A DNA stretch of 64,000 nt from Vibrio plantisponsor (GCF_013041605.1 NZ_JABEQC010000003.1:261278-325277); one strand, 5' to 3'; counted from the stretch's first letter, positions 52,899-62,952 are shown. Notes: generated by a model not told the origin, from the letters alone. Made by a program: numbers and translations.

Positions 52899-54203
52899 TT
52901 AAGCAGCAACTTGAGGGTTCATTAGCTCGTTAAAGCTAATTGCTTTCTCAGTAACTTTCGCTTTAGCAATGATCGCGTCAATCGCTTGTTCTTCTAGAGC
53001 TACGTTGCGCATGTTGTTCATCATTTGCTCGTTTTGCTCGTAGTAAGAGATAACTTCAGATGGATCTTCGTAAGCAGTCGCCATTTCTTCGATCAGCGCT
53101 TTCACTTTCTCGTCATCTGCTTTTAGCTCTTCAGTCTTGATTACTTCACCTAGAAGTAGACCTACAACTACGCGACGTTTTGCTTGCTCTTCAAACATTT
53201 CACGTGGAAGTTGGTTAGCAGCTTCGATGTTGCCACCGAAACGTTGTGCAGCTTGTTGACGTAGCACATCGATCTCTTGATCAACTAGAGCAGCTGGAAC
53301 GTCGATTGCGTTTTCTTTCACTAGGCCTTCAATCGCTTGATCTTTGATACGCGCTTTGATTGCTTGTTTAAGTTCACGTTCCATGTTCTTACGAACTTCA
53401 GCTTTAAGTGCGTCAACACCGCCTTCAGTTACGCCGAACTTAGCTACGAACTCGTCGTTTAGTTCTGGTAGTTGACGAGCTTCAACTTTGTTCACTTTGA
53501 TAGCGAACTTAGCTGCTTTACCTTTTAGGTTTTCAGCGTGGTACTCTTCTGGGAAGTTCACGTCGATTTCGAATTCCATACCTTTAGTTTTGCCAACGAT
53601 ACCGTCTTCAAAACCAGGAATCATACGACCTGCACCCATTTCTAGTGGGAAGTTTTCAGCTTTACCGCCTTCGAACTCAACACCGTCGATAGAACCAACG
53701 AAGTCGATAGAAACACGTTTACCGTTTTCAGCCGCTTCTTCTACTTCAGTCCAAGTAGATTGCTGCTTACGTAGAGTTTCTAGCATCTCTTCAACGTCAG
53801 AGTCTTGAACTTCTGCTGCAGGTTTTTCTACAGTGATGTTTTCTAGACCTTTCAGTTCAACTTCTGGGTACACTTCGAAAGTTGCAGTAAATACTAAGTC
53901 TGCACCTTCTTTAACTTCTACTGGTGCGAAAGTTGGAGCGCCAGCTGGGTTAATTTTCTCTTTTACGATTGCTTCAATGAAATGGCGTTGCATCACTTCA
54001 CCAAGAATGTCTTGACGTACTGCTTTGCCGTACATTTGAGCAACCATCTTCATCGGTACTTTACCTTTACGGAAACCGTCGAAACGACGATTTTTCGCGA
54101 TGTTGCGTAGCTCAGCTGCCACTGCATCTTCGATGTTTGCAGCAGGAACAGTAATATTCAAACGGCGCTCTAGGCCTTCTAGCGTTTCAACAGTAACTTG
54201 CAT
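52899..54203 (-). CDS. tig: Trigger factor
   Basis: Ribosome-bound chaperone and peptidyl-prolyl isomerase. 434 residues: the ribosome-docking motif is in [12 protein letters not shown] (residues 38-49), the FKBP-like PPIase is at about 150-245 ([18 protein letters not shown]), and the C-terminal helical arms follow. GAGG lies 10 nt before the ATG. Confidence 0.98.
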   Translation of the reverse strand: MQVTVETLEGLERRLNITVPAANIEDAVAAELRNIAKNRRFDGFRKGKVPMKMVAQMYGKAVRQDILGEVMQRHFIEAIVKEKINPAGAPTFAPVEVKEGADLVFTATFEVYPEVELKGLENITVEKPAAEVQDSDVEEMLETLRKQQSTWTEVEEAAENGKRVSIDFVGSIDGVEFEGGKAENFPLEMGAGRMIPGFEDGIVGKTKGMEFEIDVNFPEEYHAENLKGKAAKFAIKVNKVEARQLPELNDEFVAKFGVTEGGVDALKAEVRKNMERELKQAIKARIKDQAIEGLVKENAIDVPAALVDQEIDVLRQQAAQRFGGNIEAANQLPREMFEEQAKRRVVVGLLLGEVIKTEELKADDEKVKALIEEMATAYEDPSEVISYYEQNEQMMNNMRNVALEEQAIDAIIAKAKVTEKAISFNELMNPQVAA

Positions 54204-54718
54204 TGTATATAAACCTCAAAACTGGCTCAGTATTCCTGAGCATCATGAGCCAACATCTCTGTTTGGCTTCATCCTTATTTTGTGCTCGGTAGAACACTTA
54301 ACTGTAAATATTGAGCATCGATACTCTCAGTGAATTTCACCTAAATACCGAACTAATGAGTGACATCTTTTGTCGATTTGCGCCGAATAAAGGTATCTCT
54401 GATTAGCCTCAGGACTAAAAAATTAGACGCGATATACTACCGATCTCAGCTTTAGCTGTCGAGCGAATCCCCAGCAAGAAAAAGCCAATGTCCTAAAAAA
54501 CTCTTTGAGTGCTAAAAAATCCATCAATCAATGAATCACTCGATGGCACTGAAATGGGGACAATATAGGCTTTTTCAAGAGAATCGAGGGATTTTTTTCC
54601 TCAAATAATCAAAAAGAGATCTGGCTCTTGTTTTGTCTCCCATATTCGAGATGTTTTTAAACCGATAATTTGAAGTTCCCAGTATCATTAGTGGCGAAGT
54701 AAACAAGGAAAGAAAGGT
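54204..54718. other. tig / dctB divergent intergenic region
   Basis: 515 bp without a supported gene. A possible tig promoter on the minus strand is TCGACA (54462-54457), 17 nt, TAGTAT (54439-54434), leaving a leader of over 200 nt. The dctB side has AAGGAAAGAAAGG before 54719. No convincing sigma-54 site. Confidence 0.4.
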
Positions 54719-56521
54719 ATGACAAGGATGCTGTCTGTGCGCCAACTCTCAGTATTGTTTTTGATAATTTATGGTGTCATAGCCGCCATGACTGCTCATC
54801 TCGTTTGGCGCTATAGCTATCAATCTCTGTTGATAGAACAACAGTCAGAACTTGAACGCTTCTCAAGCCACATCTCAGCCAAACTCGACAAATACGCGCA
54901 CATACCTCGCCTGCTCTCCAAAGACAAAGAGCTGGTTGACGCACTGAGCCACCCAGAAAACAGTGCTCAAATTGACTTAACCAATCTCTATTTGGAGCAA
55001 GTCAACGAGGTCATTCAAGCGGCTGACACTTATTTGCTGGATGGCATCGGCAACACCATCGCATCCAGCAACTGGAACCTAGACCGTTCCTTTATCGGCC
55101 GAAACTTTGCTTGGCGTCCCTACTTCTACGACGCGATTTCCGGCCAGAAAAGTCAGTACTTTGCCCTAGGTTCCACCTCTGGTCAGCGAGGCTACTACTA
55201 TGCCTATCCCGTTATTTATGCGGCAGAAGTGATTGGCGTCGTAGTGGTAAAAATGGATCTTTCGTCCATCGAGGACAACTGGCAGAGCAAGAATAGCTAC
55301 TTTGTTGCAACTGATGACAACAACATTGTTTTCATGTCCAGCAGACCAGATTGGCTGTTTCACAGCGTCTCCGAGCTGAGTGAGCAGTCGCGACAAAAAA
55401 TACAGGAAACTCGCCAATACTTAGACAGTGCGATTCCCTCCTTGGGTTTTTATGGTGATGTGAATCTTGCCGAAACCGAGTGGATAAAGCCTAAGCAAGG
55501 TTGGATAAAAGACGACTACATTGTTTCAACCAATAAGCTCGATAACCTCGCGCTCAACATTCACGTCTTATCACCCAAAGTAAACGTGTTCTGGGATACC
55601 TTTGGTTTCTTAATCATCCTTACTATGATTTTCGCCATCATTTATCTTGCTTTTCTGCTGTTGCATCACAGACAAATACGCCAGCGCCAGATAGAACGAC
55701 TACAGGCAGAAGCCAAACAAAAACTTGAGTTTTTGGTGATGGAACGTACTGCAAAACTTCATGTAGAGATTGATGAACGAATAAGAGCAGAACAAGCATT
55801 AAGGCAGACTCAGGATGAGTTGATACAAGCCGCAAAGCTGGCCGTTCTTGGACAGATGTCTGCCAGTATCAGTCATGAGCTGAACAATCCGCTCGCGGCG
55901 ATTCGCAGCTTTGCCGACAACGGAAGACGGTTCCTAGCGAATGCTAAACCTGAACGCACCGATGAAAATCTTGAGCGTATATCGGCATTAACGGTGCGTA
56001 TGGCAAAGATAAGTGAGCAGCTCAAATCTTTTGCACGAAAAACAGAAACCGGCGATCAGGTTGAAGCACAACTGCTTCCTCTGATCATCAACGCAAAAGA
56101 GCTTATGCAGCCACAGTTTAAATCCCATTACGTAGAGTTTGAGATAAAGGCGCCAGAGTCTCCAATTCGATGCAGCATTAACCCGATCCAACTGGAACAG
56201 GTGATCATTAACTTGCTGACCAATGCAATACAGGCGGTTGATGAACAAGACATAAAGAAAGTCGTGCTGACGCTAGAAGAGCATCAAAACCACGTTTACA
56301 TTCATGTTGACGATACAGGTACTGGGCTCAACTTGAAGCAAATGAAAAACCTGTTTGAACCCTTCTTCACCACCAAAAAAAATGGTTTAGGATTAGGGTT
56401 ATCTATCTCGCAACAAATCATGCATGGCATGGGTGGAGACCTGACAGCCCACTCATCACCGCTAGGGGGAGCGAGGTTCACTATCACACTAATTAACCCC
56501 CCACAAAGTTCAGAGCAGTAA
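54719..56521 (+). CDS. dctB: C4-dicarboxylate sensor histidine kinase DctB
   Basis: 600 residues. TM1 at about 12-32, a periplasmic double-Cache/PDC sensor (about 33-288, with RPYFYDAISGQ and GQRGYYYAYPVIY as ligand-loop motifs), TM2 at about 290-312, a coiled-coil linker, then H-box SASISHELNNPLAAIRSF and the ATP-binding N, G1 and G2 boxes (NLLTNAIQAV, VDDTGTGL, GLGLGLSI). In this family the ligand is succinate, fumarate or malate. dctD follows by 14 bp. The transporter genes dctPQM, which follow dctBD in V. cholerae, are absent here. Confidence 0.92.
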   Translation: MTRMLSVRQLSVLFLIIYGVIAAMTAHLVWRYSYQSLLIEQQSELERFSSHISAKLDKYAHIPRLLSKDKELVDALSHPENSAQIDLTNLYLEQVNEVIQAADTYLLDGIGNTIASSNWNLDRSFIGRNFAWRPYFYDAISGQKSQYFALGSTSGQRGYYYAYPVIYAAEVIGVVVVKMDLSSIEDNWQSKNSYFVATDDNNIVFMSSRPDWLFHSVSELSEQSRQKIQETRQYLDSAIPSLGFYGDVNLAETEWIKPKQGWIKDDYIVSTNKLDNLALNIHVLSPKVNVFWDTFGFLIILTMIFAIIYLAFLLLHHRQIRQRQIERLQAEAKQKLEFLVMERTAKLHVEIDERIRAEQALRQTQDELIQAAKLAVLGQMSASISHELNNPLAAIRSFADNGRRFLANAKPERTDENLERISALTVRMAKISEQLKSFARKTETGDQVEAQLLPLIINAKELMQPQFKSHYVEFEIKAPESPIRCSINPIQLEQVIINLLTNAIQAVDEQDIKKVVLTLEEHQNHVYIHVDDTGTGLNLKQMKNLFEPFFTTKKNGLGLGLSISQQIMHGMGGDLTAHSSPLGGARFTITLINPPQSSEQ

Positions 56522-56535
56522 ATTAAGGAAGTTGT

Positions 56536-57876
56536 ATGTGCGATGTATTTTTTATTGATGACGAACCTGACATTCGAATCGCCATTGAGCAAAGCTTTGA
56601 ACTGGCAGACATCGATGCGCGTTTTTTCTCAAGTGCCGAAGACGCATTATTAGCCATTAAGCAGGACAAACTGCCTATGGTGGTCGTCACGGATATCTGC
56701 TTGCCCGGCTTAAGCGGACAAAATCTGCTTTCATCCATTCACCATCAGGATAGCGATGTCCCTGTCATTCTCATTACAGGTCATGGTGATATCTCTATGG
56801 CGGTACAGGCTATGCATGACGGAGCGTACGATTTTATTGAAAAACCTTTTGCTCCGGAAAGATTGATAGAGACGGTAAATCGCGCAATTGAGCGCAGAAA
56901 ACTAACGCTAGAAAACCAACAGCTAAAACGGAGTCTAAAAGCCAGTCAGACACTTGGTCCTCGGATTATCGGTGAAACCAACAGTATCATCGCATTAAGA
57001 GAAACCATTACTCACGTTGCCGACACCAATGCTGACATTCTGCTGTTTGGTGAAACAGGCACGGGTAAAGAACTTGTCGCCCGCTCTCTTCACGAACAAA
57101 GCTCAAGACGTGAAAAAAACTTTGTTGCTGTTAACTGCGGAGCGGTACCGGAAAGCCTTATTGAAAGTGAACTCTACGGACACGAAAAAGGCGCATTTAC
57201 CGGTGCAGATGCAAAACGCATTGGTAAGTTTGAACATGCCCAAGGTGGTACGCTGTTTCTTGATGAAATTGAATCGATGCCGATGCAGGCTCAAATCCGA
57301 TTGCTACGCGTACTGCAAGAACGCGTGATTGAAAGAGTCGGATCCAATGAATTGATTCCGTTGGATATTCGAGTGATTGCAGCTACCAAAGTGGACCTAA
57401 AAAAAGCAGCTCAAGAAGGGACCTTCCGTCAGGATCTTTATTACCGACTCAACATTGTCACGCTGGATATTCCGCCGCTTCGCGAGCGTCGCGAAGACAT
57501 CCCTGCCCTGTTTCACCACTTCCTGCTTGTGGCAGCAGCACGTTATGGTAAAGCGGCGACCGCTCTGCCTCAGAGTGCATTGCAAGCGCTGCTCAGCCAC
57601 GACTGGCCGGGTAACGTCAGAGAACTACGCAACGCTGCGGAACGTTATGTTTTGCTCGGTAAACTCTCTGAGCTGGGTGAACAAAGCAAAAATGCAAAAG
57701 TGCTGACCAGTCTTGCCGATCAGGTCGCTGAGTATGAAAAGTCTCTTATCGAACAAACACTGATAGAGTGCTCCGGCAGTATCAAAGACACTATGGAACT
57801 GCTGAAGATCCCAAGAAAAACACTTTACGATAAAATGCAGAAATATCAGATAAATAAAGACACTTACAAAGAGTAA
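56536..57876 (+). CDS. dctD: Sigma-54-dependent response regulator DctD
   Basis: 446 residues. Receiver domain with DDEPD and phosphorylated Asp in VVTDICLPG (about residue 54); AAA+ domain with [18 protein letters not shown], the sigma-54-contacting GAFTGA loop and [10 protein letters not shown]-terminal Fis-like helix-turn-helix ([20 protein letters not shown]). It activates sigma-54 promoters of dicarboxylate-uptake genes, presumably elsewhere. AAGGAAG precedes the ATG. It is the last gene of the recognisable core order. Confidence 0.94.
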   Translation: MCDVFFIDDEPDIRIAIEQSFELADIDARFFSSAEDALLAIKQDKLPMVVVTDICLPGLSGQNLLSSIHHQDSDVPVILITGHGDISMAVQAMHDGAYDFIEKPFAPERLIETVNRAIERRKLTLENQQLKRSLKASQTLGPRIIGETNSIIALRETITHVADTNADILLFGETGTGKELVARSLHEQSSRREKNFVAVNCGAVPESLIESELYGHEKGAFTGADAKRIGKFEHAQGGTLFLDEIESMPMQAQIRLLRVLQERVIERVGSNELIPLDIRVIAATKVDLKKAAQEGTFRQDLYYRLNIVTLDIPPLRERREDIPALFHHFLLVAAARYGKAATALPQSALQALLSHDWPGNVRELRNAAERYVLLGKLSELGEQSKNAKVLTSLADQVAEYEKSLIEQTLIECSGSIKDTMELLKIPRKTLYDKMQKYQINKDTYKE

Positions 57877-57900
57877 AAGCCACTTTTATAAAAGTGGTTT
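57877..57900 (+). terminator. Terminator-like hairpin after dctD
   Basis: 10-bp stem AAGCCACTTT / AAAGTGGTTT (one G-U) with loop TATA, directly after the stop. Confidence 0.7.
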
Positions 57901-58261
57901 AGAGACACAAAAAAATACGTGTAACTAAAAATTAGACTAGAAAGTTAGGAAACCCTGTAGCGACTGGGCTTACATGCCGATAATCTAACTTTTTGCTCAT
58001 TTTGACTCATAGATAATGAGCTCTGTGAGTCATAAACTTAGATCAAATTAAAGGTAATAAAATCTAAATTTTAAGGTCATGGTAAAAGTAAACTTTGTGA
58101 TCACTCATCCAGTGACCTCTGCCTATAACTCGTTTCTGGACAAAAATGATTTACGTATATTGTTACAAGCAGCTCTATAACATTAGAAAAAGTATCTTGA
58201 ACAAAGCACCTTTACTGTAGATGCCCGTTCTTTATAACCTTTAGCTTTAGTCATCATAAAT
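57901..58261. other. Core/accessory junction without genes
   Basis: About 360 AT-rich bp between convergent dctD and the exporter gene. It contains two interleaved inverted repeats (57995-58032). No integrase, tRNA or clear attachment site is visible. Confidence 0.5.
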
Positions 58262-60442
58262 TCATTTGGCGTATTCCAAGTAAGCACTGTTCGTTGGTTG
58301 ATTAAAGTATTCTTCGCATTGCGCCATAGAATCTGGAGTTATATTTATAATTCTGTTAGCTGATCTAATCGTTTCTTTACGGTGAGCTATCACAACCTTG
58401 GTTATTTTGAGTTGGTTTATATTTACGTTTATCGTTTTCTCATTGTCTGAGTCTAAATGGCTTGTAGACTCATCCAGGCATAAAATTTTTGGTTCCTTGT
58501 AGAGAGCTCTGGCTAAGAAAATTCGTTGCAATTGGCCGCCCGAGAAGCTGCTTCCCATATCTCCAACCTGAGTATGAAATCCCATAGGTAATTGATTTAT
58601 TTCGTCCCAAATACAAGCTGTCTTGCAACATCTAACCATTTTTTCTTCTTGAAAATTATCCACATCAAACATTGTGATGTTTTCGGTTAAGGTTCCTGAA
58701 AGCAAACTGTCATTTTGCATTACACTACCCAGTACACCTCTGTAGCTTGTTACTGACACCTCATTGATATTTACATTATCTATATAAATGCTGCCACTAT
58801 TTGGCTTTAACAATCCAAGGATAAGCTTGAGTAATGTTGTTTTGCCACAACCAGAAGGTCCGACGATAGCGGCGCTCTCACCAGGTGCAATCTCAAATGA
58901 AATATCCTTTAGTATCCAGTCTGTATTGTCAGAATATCGAAACCACAAGTTACTCACTTTTATATGGCCTTGGACAGAATGAGGAAGAATGACTGAACCA
59001 TTATCATTTTCGGTTTCCTCGAAAGTGATGTCTGACAATCGATCTAAATGTAAACCGATTAATTTAAATGTTATTAATTTATCAATCAGGGAAAAAATAC
59101 TGGAAGTAAATTGGCTTCTATATGCCAGAAATGCTATCAACATCCCTACGGATAGTTGTTCTTCCATCACTATCAATGCGCCAAAATAAATGACTAATAT
59201 TAGCTCTAAGCTGTTAAGTGAGTTTTCAAGACTTTCTTCCGCAATGCTTAACTTACCCAAGCGAATATCCGTATTTATGACCTCGGCATATCGATTAAGC
59301 CATGTGTTTTGCCTTGCAGTTTCGTGACTAAACAGCTTTATCGTTTGAATGCCTCTTATGGTCTCCAAAAATATAGAATCTTCCTTTGCGCCTGCGACGA
59401 TAGACTCTTCTGTAACTCGTCTGTTCGGGTAGTAAAAAGCCATTTGAATGACAAACGATACAAAAACAAAACCTATCACCAGAAAAGTAAGGCTTGGGCT
59501 ATACACATACATCATAATGAGCACAACAATCGCCATTAATCCATCAATTAATGACTCAATGATTCCTTGCGTAAGAAACTCACGAATAGTGTTTAGTGAA
59601 CCAAACCGAGAAACGACATCTCCTATATGCCTTTTTTCAAAATAGTCTAATGGGAGTCTGACTAAATGATGAAACAAGTTCGCTCCCATCTGGATGTTGA
59701 TTGCGCAATTTAACCTAATAATAAGCCAGCTTCTTACGCACTTAACTACCACTTGAATAAGGGCTAAGAGTCCAAAACCGAGCGCCATTACTTGTAAGAG
59801 GGGTTTATCGTTACTAAGTAGTACGTTATCAATCACCCATTGCAGATAATATGGTGATATCAACTGAGAGGCCTGTATGACGATTGACACAAAAAAGAGG
59901 GAGATAAGGGAGCTCTTTAGTCCGGTCATTTTGCTCCAGAGCTGACTTATTTTCATCGCTACTCTGGTATCTTGTTTTTTGAATTTACTCGCTGGCGTTA
60001 ACTCTAACGCTATTCCTGTGAAGCATTCACTAAACTCTTGTAACGAAATTTTCCTTATTCCCCGCCCCGGGTCATTTATTGATAACCATTTTTTACTCAC
60101 CCCCGTTAACACAACGAAATGATCAAGGTTCCAATGGAGAATACACGGCAATTTCAGAAGCTTTATTTCTTCTAGATCACACTGCAATGCCCTAGATGAT
60201 AGATTGATGACACCCGCAACCGACATTAATTGTTTTAAGTTCATTCCTTGAGAATCAACAACCACATGTTTACGTAGTGATGAAAGGTTTACCTTTTGAC
60301 CATAAAAAGATGAGACCATCGCTAGGCAAGCTAGACCACATTCGGATGCCTCAGATTGAAGGATAAGAGGAACTCTTTTGGCCCCGCTAAATGTCAACAA
60401 GTCCAAAGGATTAACAGCATTGCCGCTTTTCGTTGTATCCAT
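58262..60442 (-). CDS. Peptidase-containing ABC exporter (C39 type, CvaB-like)
   Basis: 726 residues, a complete PCAT: it cleaves double-glycine leaders and exports the peptide through the inner membrane. The N-terminal C39 peptidase has Gln29 and Cys35 in QSEASECGLACLAM, His108 in LDHFVVL and Asp124 in INDPGRG, so all catalytic residues are present. Six membrane helices (about 160-440) follow. The ATPase has GPSGCGKTTLLKL, FSGGQLQRIFLARAL and ILCLDESTSHLD. The ATG lies 3 nt after the adaptor stop (TGATTTATG). The likely substrate is the GG-leader peptide at 61.9 kb. Confidence 0.95.
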   Translation of the reverse strand: MDTTKSGNAVNPLDLLTFSGAKRVPLILQSEASECGLACLAMVSSFYGQKVNLSSLRKHVVVDSQGMNLKQLMSVAGVINLSSRALQCDLEEIKLLKLPCILHWNLDHFVVLTGVSKKWLSINDPGRGIRKISLQEFSECFTGIALELTPASKFKKQDTRVAMKISQLWSKMTGLKSSLISLFFVSIVIQASQLISPYYLQWVIDNVLLSNDKPLLQVMALGFGLLALIQVVVKCVRSWLIIRLNCAINIQMGANLFHHLVRLPLDYFEKRHIGDVVSRFGSLNTIREFLTQGIIESLIDGLMAIVVLIMMYVYSPSLTFLVIGFVFVSFVIQMAFYYPNRRVTEESIVAGAKEDSIFLETIRGIQTIKLFSHETARQNTWLNRYAEVINTDIRLGKLSIAEESLENSLNSLELILVIYFGALIVMEEQLSVGMLIAFLAYRSQFTSSIFSLIDKLITFKLIGLHLDRLSDITFEETENDNGSVILPHSVQGHIKVSNLWFRYSDNTDWILKDISFEIAPGESAAIVGPSGCGKTTLLKLILGLLKPNSGSIYIDNVNINEVSVTSYRGVLGSVMQNDSLLSGTLTENITMFDVDNFQEEKMVRCCKTACIWDEINQLPMGFHTQVGDMGSSFSGGQLQRIFLARALYKEPKILCLDESTSHLDSDNEKTINVNINQLKITKVVIAHRKETIRSANRIINITPDSMAQCEEYFNQPTNSAYLEYAK

Positions 60443-60445
60443 AAA

Positions 60446-61681
60446 TCAGATTTTTCCCTTAATCGCATAAATGGGGTCAAGTAACCACTCGAGAAGTGAG
60501 CGGTTATCAAGAACAATATCCGCCTCAGCTATCATCCCAACTTTTAAAGGGAATGATTTACCATATGCGTGGATTTCTTGTTGGTTGATGCTTGCTCTGA
60601 CTCGATACATCGCTTCGGTTATGTTGATCGGCAGTTTCTTATCACTGGGCAAAATAAGTGCTTTATCAATATTGCTAATTTTACCGTCTACTAAACCAAA
60701 TTTTTGATATGGGAAGGCATCAAATCTGATTTTTACTTGATCGCCAACCTGAATAAAACCAGCAGATCTGGATGGTAAAAAGAGCTCTAAGATTAGTGGT
60801 GAGTTTTTGGGAATGATACTTAGAATAGGGCTGTCTGAGTCAACTTGACTGCCAATAGAAGGCTGTATAGCCGTAACAATGCCAGACTCAGGCGCATTTT
60901 TAATAAATTCGTACTCATTGTTTAGCCGAACAATATCGGCTTTAAGGACAGATAGTTGTCTTTGGATACTGGTACGTTTTAGCGATCGCTCTTCCGGTAA
61001 AGAAATTCTTTGGGATTCTAAGTTCGCGATGTCCACTGAAATTGAAGCCATTTCGGTTTCTAACTTGTTTACCGAACCCTGAGCTTCCAAATAGTCTTCT
61101 TGTATAGACGAAAGAGCAGCCATGGAAAGGTAGCCTTTTTTATACAAAGCAAGATTATTGTCGTATTGCTCTTCTTTTAATTTAAGGCGCAGCTTGCTTG
61201 TTACCATCGCTTTTTGTATCGCACTTAAGCTGTGGCCAAGCTCCCTCATTTTTCGGTCAATGCTGAGTTTTGATTTATCAAAAACAATATCAGAAAACTT
61301 TAACTCTTCATTAAGCGATGTTATCTGGCTCGACAGTTCAGCTTGTAATGCCTCAGATAGCTCAATACCAGAGATTAGATTTTGACTGTTTCTAATTTTA
61401 GCGAGTACTTGTCCTTCTTTGACATGATCACCTTCTGAGACTAGCAACTCTTCTAGTATCCCACTTCTTCCTGAGAAAACTTTTACTACACCTTGCTCCG
61501 GAAGTAGGTACCCTTTAACCGTCTCTTTTCGTGAGTAACGAGTGTTTAATGAGAAAATTAATAGCAGTATAAATATGGTAAAAACTAAGCTACATATGAA
61601 ATAAACAGAGAATGGCTGCGTTAAAGTTACTTTGCCAGGAAGACTAAATTGTTTAGCTCTCACCGCTTCTTTTCTAAACAA
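60446..61681 (-). CDS. HlyD/CvaA-type periplasmic adaptor
   Basis: 411-residue membrane-fusion protein of type I secretion. One transmembrane helix (about residues 27-48), a first lipoyl half (GRSGILEELLVSEGDHVKEGQ), a long periplasmic coiled-coil hairpin (about 110-250), the second lipoyl half (SGIVTAIQPSIGSQVDSD) and a beta-barrel end. The start is TTG at 61681 with AAGGAA 7 nt upstream; no better ATG exists. It is translationally coupled to the exporter. An outer-membrane TolC partner is not encoded here and would be supplied by the chromosome. Confidence 0.93.
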   Translation of the reverse strand: MFRKEAVRAKQFSLPGKVTLTQPFSVYFICSLVFTIFILLLIFSLNTRYSRKETVKGYLLPEQGVVKVFSGRSGILEELLVSEGDHVKEGQVLAKIRNSQNLISGIELSEALQAELSSQITSLNEELKFSDIVFDKSKLSIDRKMRELGHSLSAIQKAMVTSKLRLKLKEEQYDNNLALYKKGYLSMAALSSIQEDYLEAQGSVNKLETEMASISVDIANLESQRISLPEERSLKRTSIQRQLSVLKADIVRLNNEYEFIKNAPESGIVTAIQPSIGSQVDSDSPILSIIPKNSPLILELFLPSRSAGFIQVGDQVKIRFDAFPYQKFGLVDGKISNIDKALILPSDKKLPINITEAMYRVRASINQQEIHAYGKSFPLKVGMIAEADIVLDNRSLLEWLLDPIYAIKGKI

Positions 61682-61901
61682 ATATAGTTCCTTATATGTG
61701 CGTTCTTGTTAAAATTCAGCTGAATATAATACAAACAATTCATTTAGTTCGATATGAAACAACGCTCATTGCGATCAATTGCTCATATTTCTTAAAATTA
61801 GGCATTTTAATTTGAATTGACTTTTGTTGTAGTGCTATTAAGCCAGTTCAACTAGTTGTTTTATATTGATTTATTGTCATTCACTAAATTAGGAATTGTT
61901 A
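61682..61901. promoter_or_regulatory. Divergent control region of the secretion locus
   Basis: 220 AT-rich bp between the adaptor gene and the peptide gene. A candidate plus-strand promoter is TTGAAT (61812-61817), 18 nt, then TATTAA (61836-61841) with an extended TG. No Fur box or other operator is recognised. Confidence 0.4.
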
Positions 61902-62150
61902 ATGAAGATATTATCAGATGACGCTCTTTCACAAGTAACAGGAGGAGCATCAGCTTTCGGCGGTTGGAGTAGCTGGATGGTGGAAAATCGTAACGAGTTT
62001 ACTTCGGCGCAGGCTAAGAGAAACTATGAAAAATATAGAGAGCGCCGTGATAGAAGTGGAGATCGAGCTGCGAAGGCTCGTTCACGTTCTCGAAGTGATA
62101 TGAACTCACCAGGCGATCAACGTTCAGGTGATAGAATCGGCGGTCGTTAA
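61902..62150 (+). CDS. Double-glycine leader peptide, putative secreted microcin/bacteriocin
   Basis: 82 residues. MKILSDDALSQVTGG (1-15) fits the class II leader pattern (LS-x3-L-x2-V-x-GG) recognised by C39 exporters such as the one encoded divergently. Cleavage after Gly15 would release 67 residues starting ASAFGGWSSW. The mature part has 13 Arg and 3 Lys against 9 acidic residues, no Cys, and an Arg/Ser/Asp/Gly-rich, probably disordered tail (KARSRSRSD). That is unlike the hydrophobic, glycine-rich class II microcins. Start at 61902 has AGGA 7 nt upstream; an ATG 6 bp earlier is less well placed. I do not recognise the mature peptide. Confidence 0.85.
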   Translation: MKILSDDALSQVTGGASAFGGWSSWMVENRNEFTSAQAKRNYEKYRERRDRSGDRAAKARSRSRSDMNSPGDQRSGDRIGGR

Positions 62151-62154
62151 TACC

Positions 62155-62952
62155 ATGTTTAAGATTGCTATATTTATTATTTATATAGCAGTAAGTGCCT
62201 CGCCCCTAGCTGGGCACTTATTTTTTAGCATCTATGATTCTAGTGAAATACTTGGACAGTATGACTTTAATGTGCTTTCGCTTTATTGGCAAATTACTGT
62301 TGAGTTAAGCCGTGTTGCTTTAGCTATAATATTGTTCGGAGCACTTTTAAATGATGATAATCCCGCAGTTCCTTCTTTAAAAATGTTGATTACTTTAGTA
62401 ACTTTATTTTTTGCTCTTTCTATAGCTGTATCTTATTTTTCGATTGCTCTAGGTTATACTTTGGATCCAAATTATATCTTGAAGAAAATCAACAATTTTG
62501 AGCCCATGTTTGAAAACAACGGAGGATTGATAAACTGGTTAAGTGTATTAAAAGCAGCCTTTTTGTTTTGTGTTCTTTTACCTACATTAGAAGAAGTGAT
62601 TTTTCGAGGATATCTGTTAAAACAGTTCCTAACTAAGTTTGGCTTAATCATCTCTATTTTTATTTCATCTCTTTGCTTTGCTCTATTGCATCAAGACATT
62701 CTGCACGTATTCGTTATGAGTTGCGTATTAGGATGGGTATTTTATAAATTTGGCTTAGGAGTATCGATTGTTACGCATTGCATCCACAATTTAACTCTAC
62801 TAGTCGTTAATGTTCTATATTTCGAGATTGAGGGTAACTATGCACTACCTTCTATGGATACCTCACCATATCTACCGAGTATTCCACAAGCCATTGCGAT
62901 TCTTTTTTTAGTGATCTTTTCAAAGTACATTTATCGAAGCGTGATTAAGTAA
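62155..62952 (+). CDS. CPBP family intramembrane metalloprotease-like protein (putative immunity)
   Basis: 265 residues, very hydrophobic, about eight membrane segments. The CPBP/Abi motifs are complete: EEVIFR (Glu146, Glu147, Arg151), FALLH (His179) and HCIHN (His208, Asn212). The family includes CAAX-type proteases and immunity proteins of class II bacteriocins. It begins 4 nt after the peptide stop, with no Shine-Dalgarno of its own, so it is coupled to the peptide. A self-immunity role, or extra processing of the peptide, is inferred. A GTG start at 62128, inside the peptide gene, is an alternative. Low-GC codon use sets it apart from core genes. Confidence 0.85.
   Translation: MFKIAIFIIYIAVSASPLAGHLFFSIYDSSEILGQYDFNVLSLYWQITVELSRVALAIILFGALLNDDNPAVPSLKMLITLVTLFFALSIAVSYFSIALGYTLDPNYILKKINNFEPMFENNGGLINWLSVLKAAFLFCVLLPTLEEVIFRGYLLKQFLTKFGLIISIFISSLCFALLHQDILHVFVMSCVLGWVFYKFGLGVSIVTHCIHNLTLLVVNVLYFEIEGNYALPSMDTSPYLPSIPQAIAILFLVIFSKYIYRSVIK

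Noticed and set aside
54543..54560. TGGCAC near 54545 as a sigma-54 -24 element
   Set aside because: The -12 half (TGGGG) does not match TTGC.
54622..54638. Possible sigma-54 promoter before dctB (CTGGC ... TTTTGT)
   Set aside because: The GG is present but the invariant GC of the -12 element is GT; too weak to claim.
58262..61681. RTX toxin-type I secretion (HlyB/HlyD) rather than peptide export
   Set aside because: The peptidase domain has the catalytic Cys, His and Asp, unlike the inactive C39-like domain of HlyB, and no large RTX gene is nearby.
62128..62154. GTG start for the CPBP gene inside the peptide gene
   Set aside because: It adds nine residues overlapping the peptide's 3' end and has no ribosome site; the ATG at 62155 gives a natural hydrophobic N-terminus.
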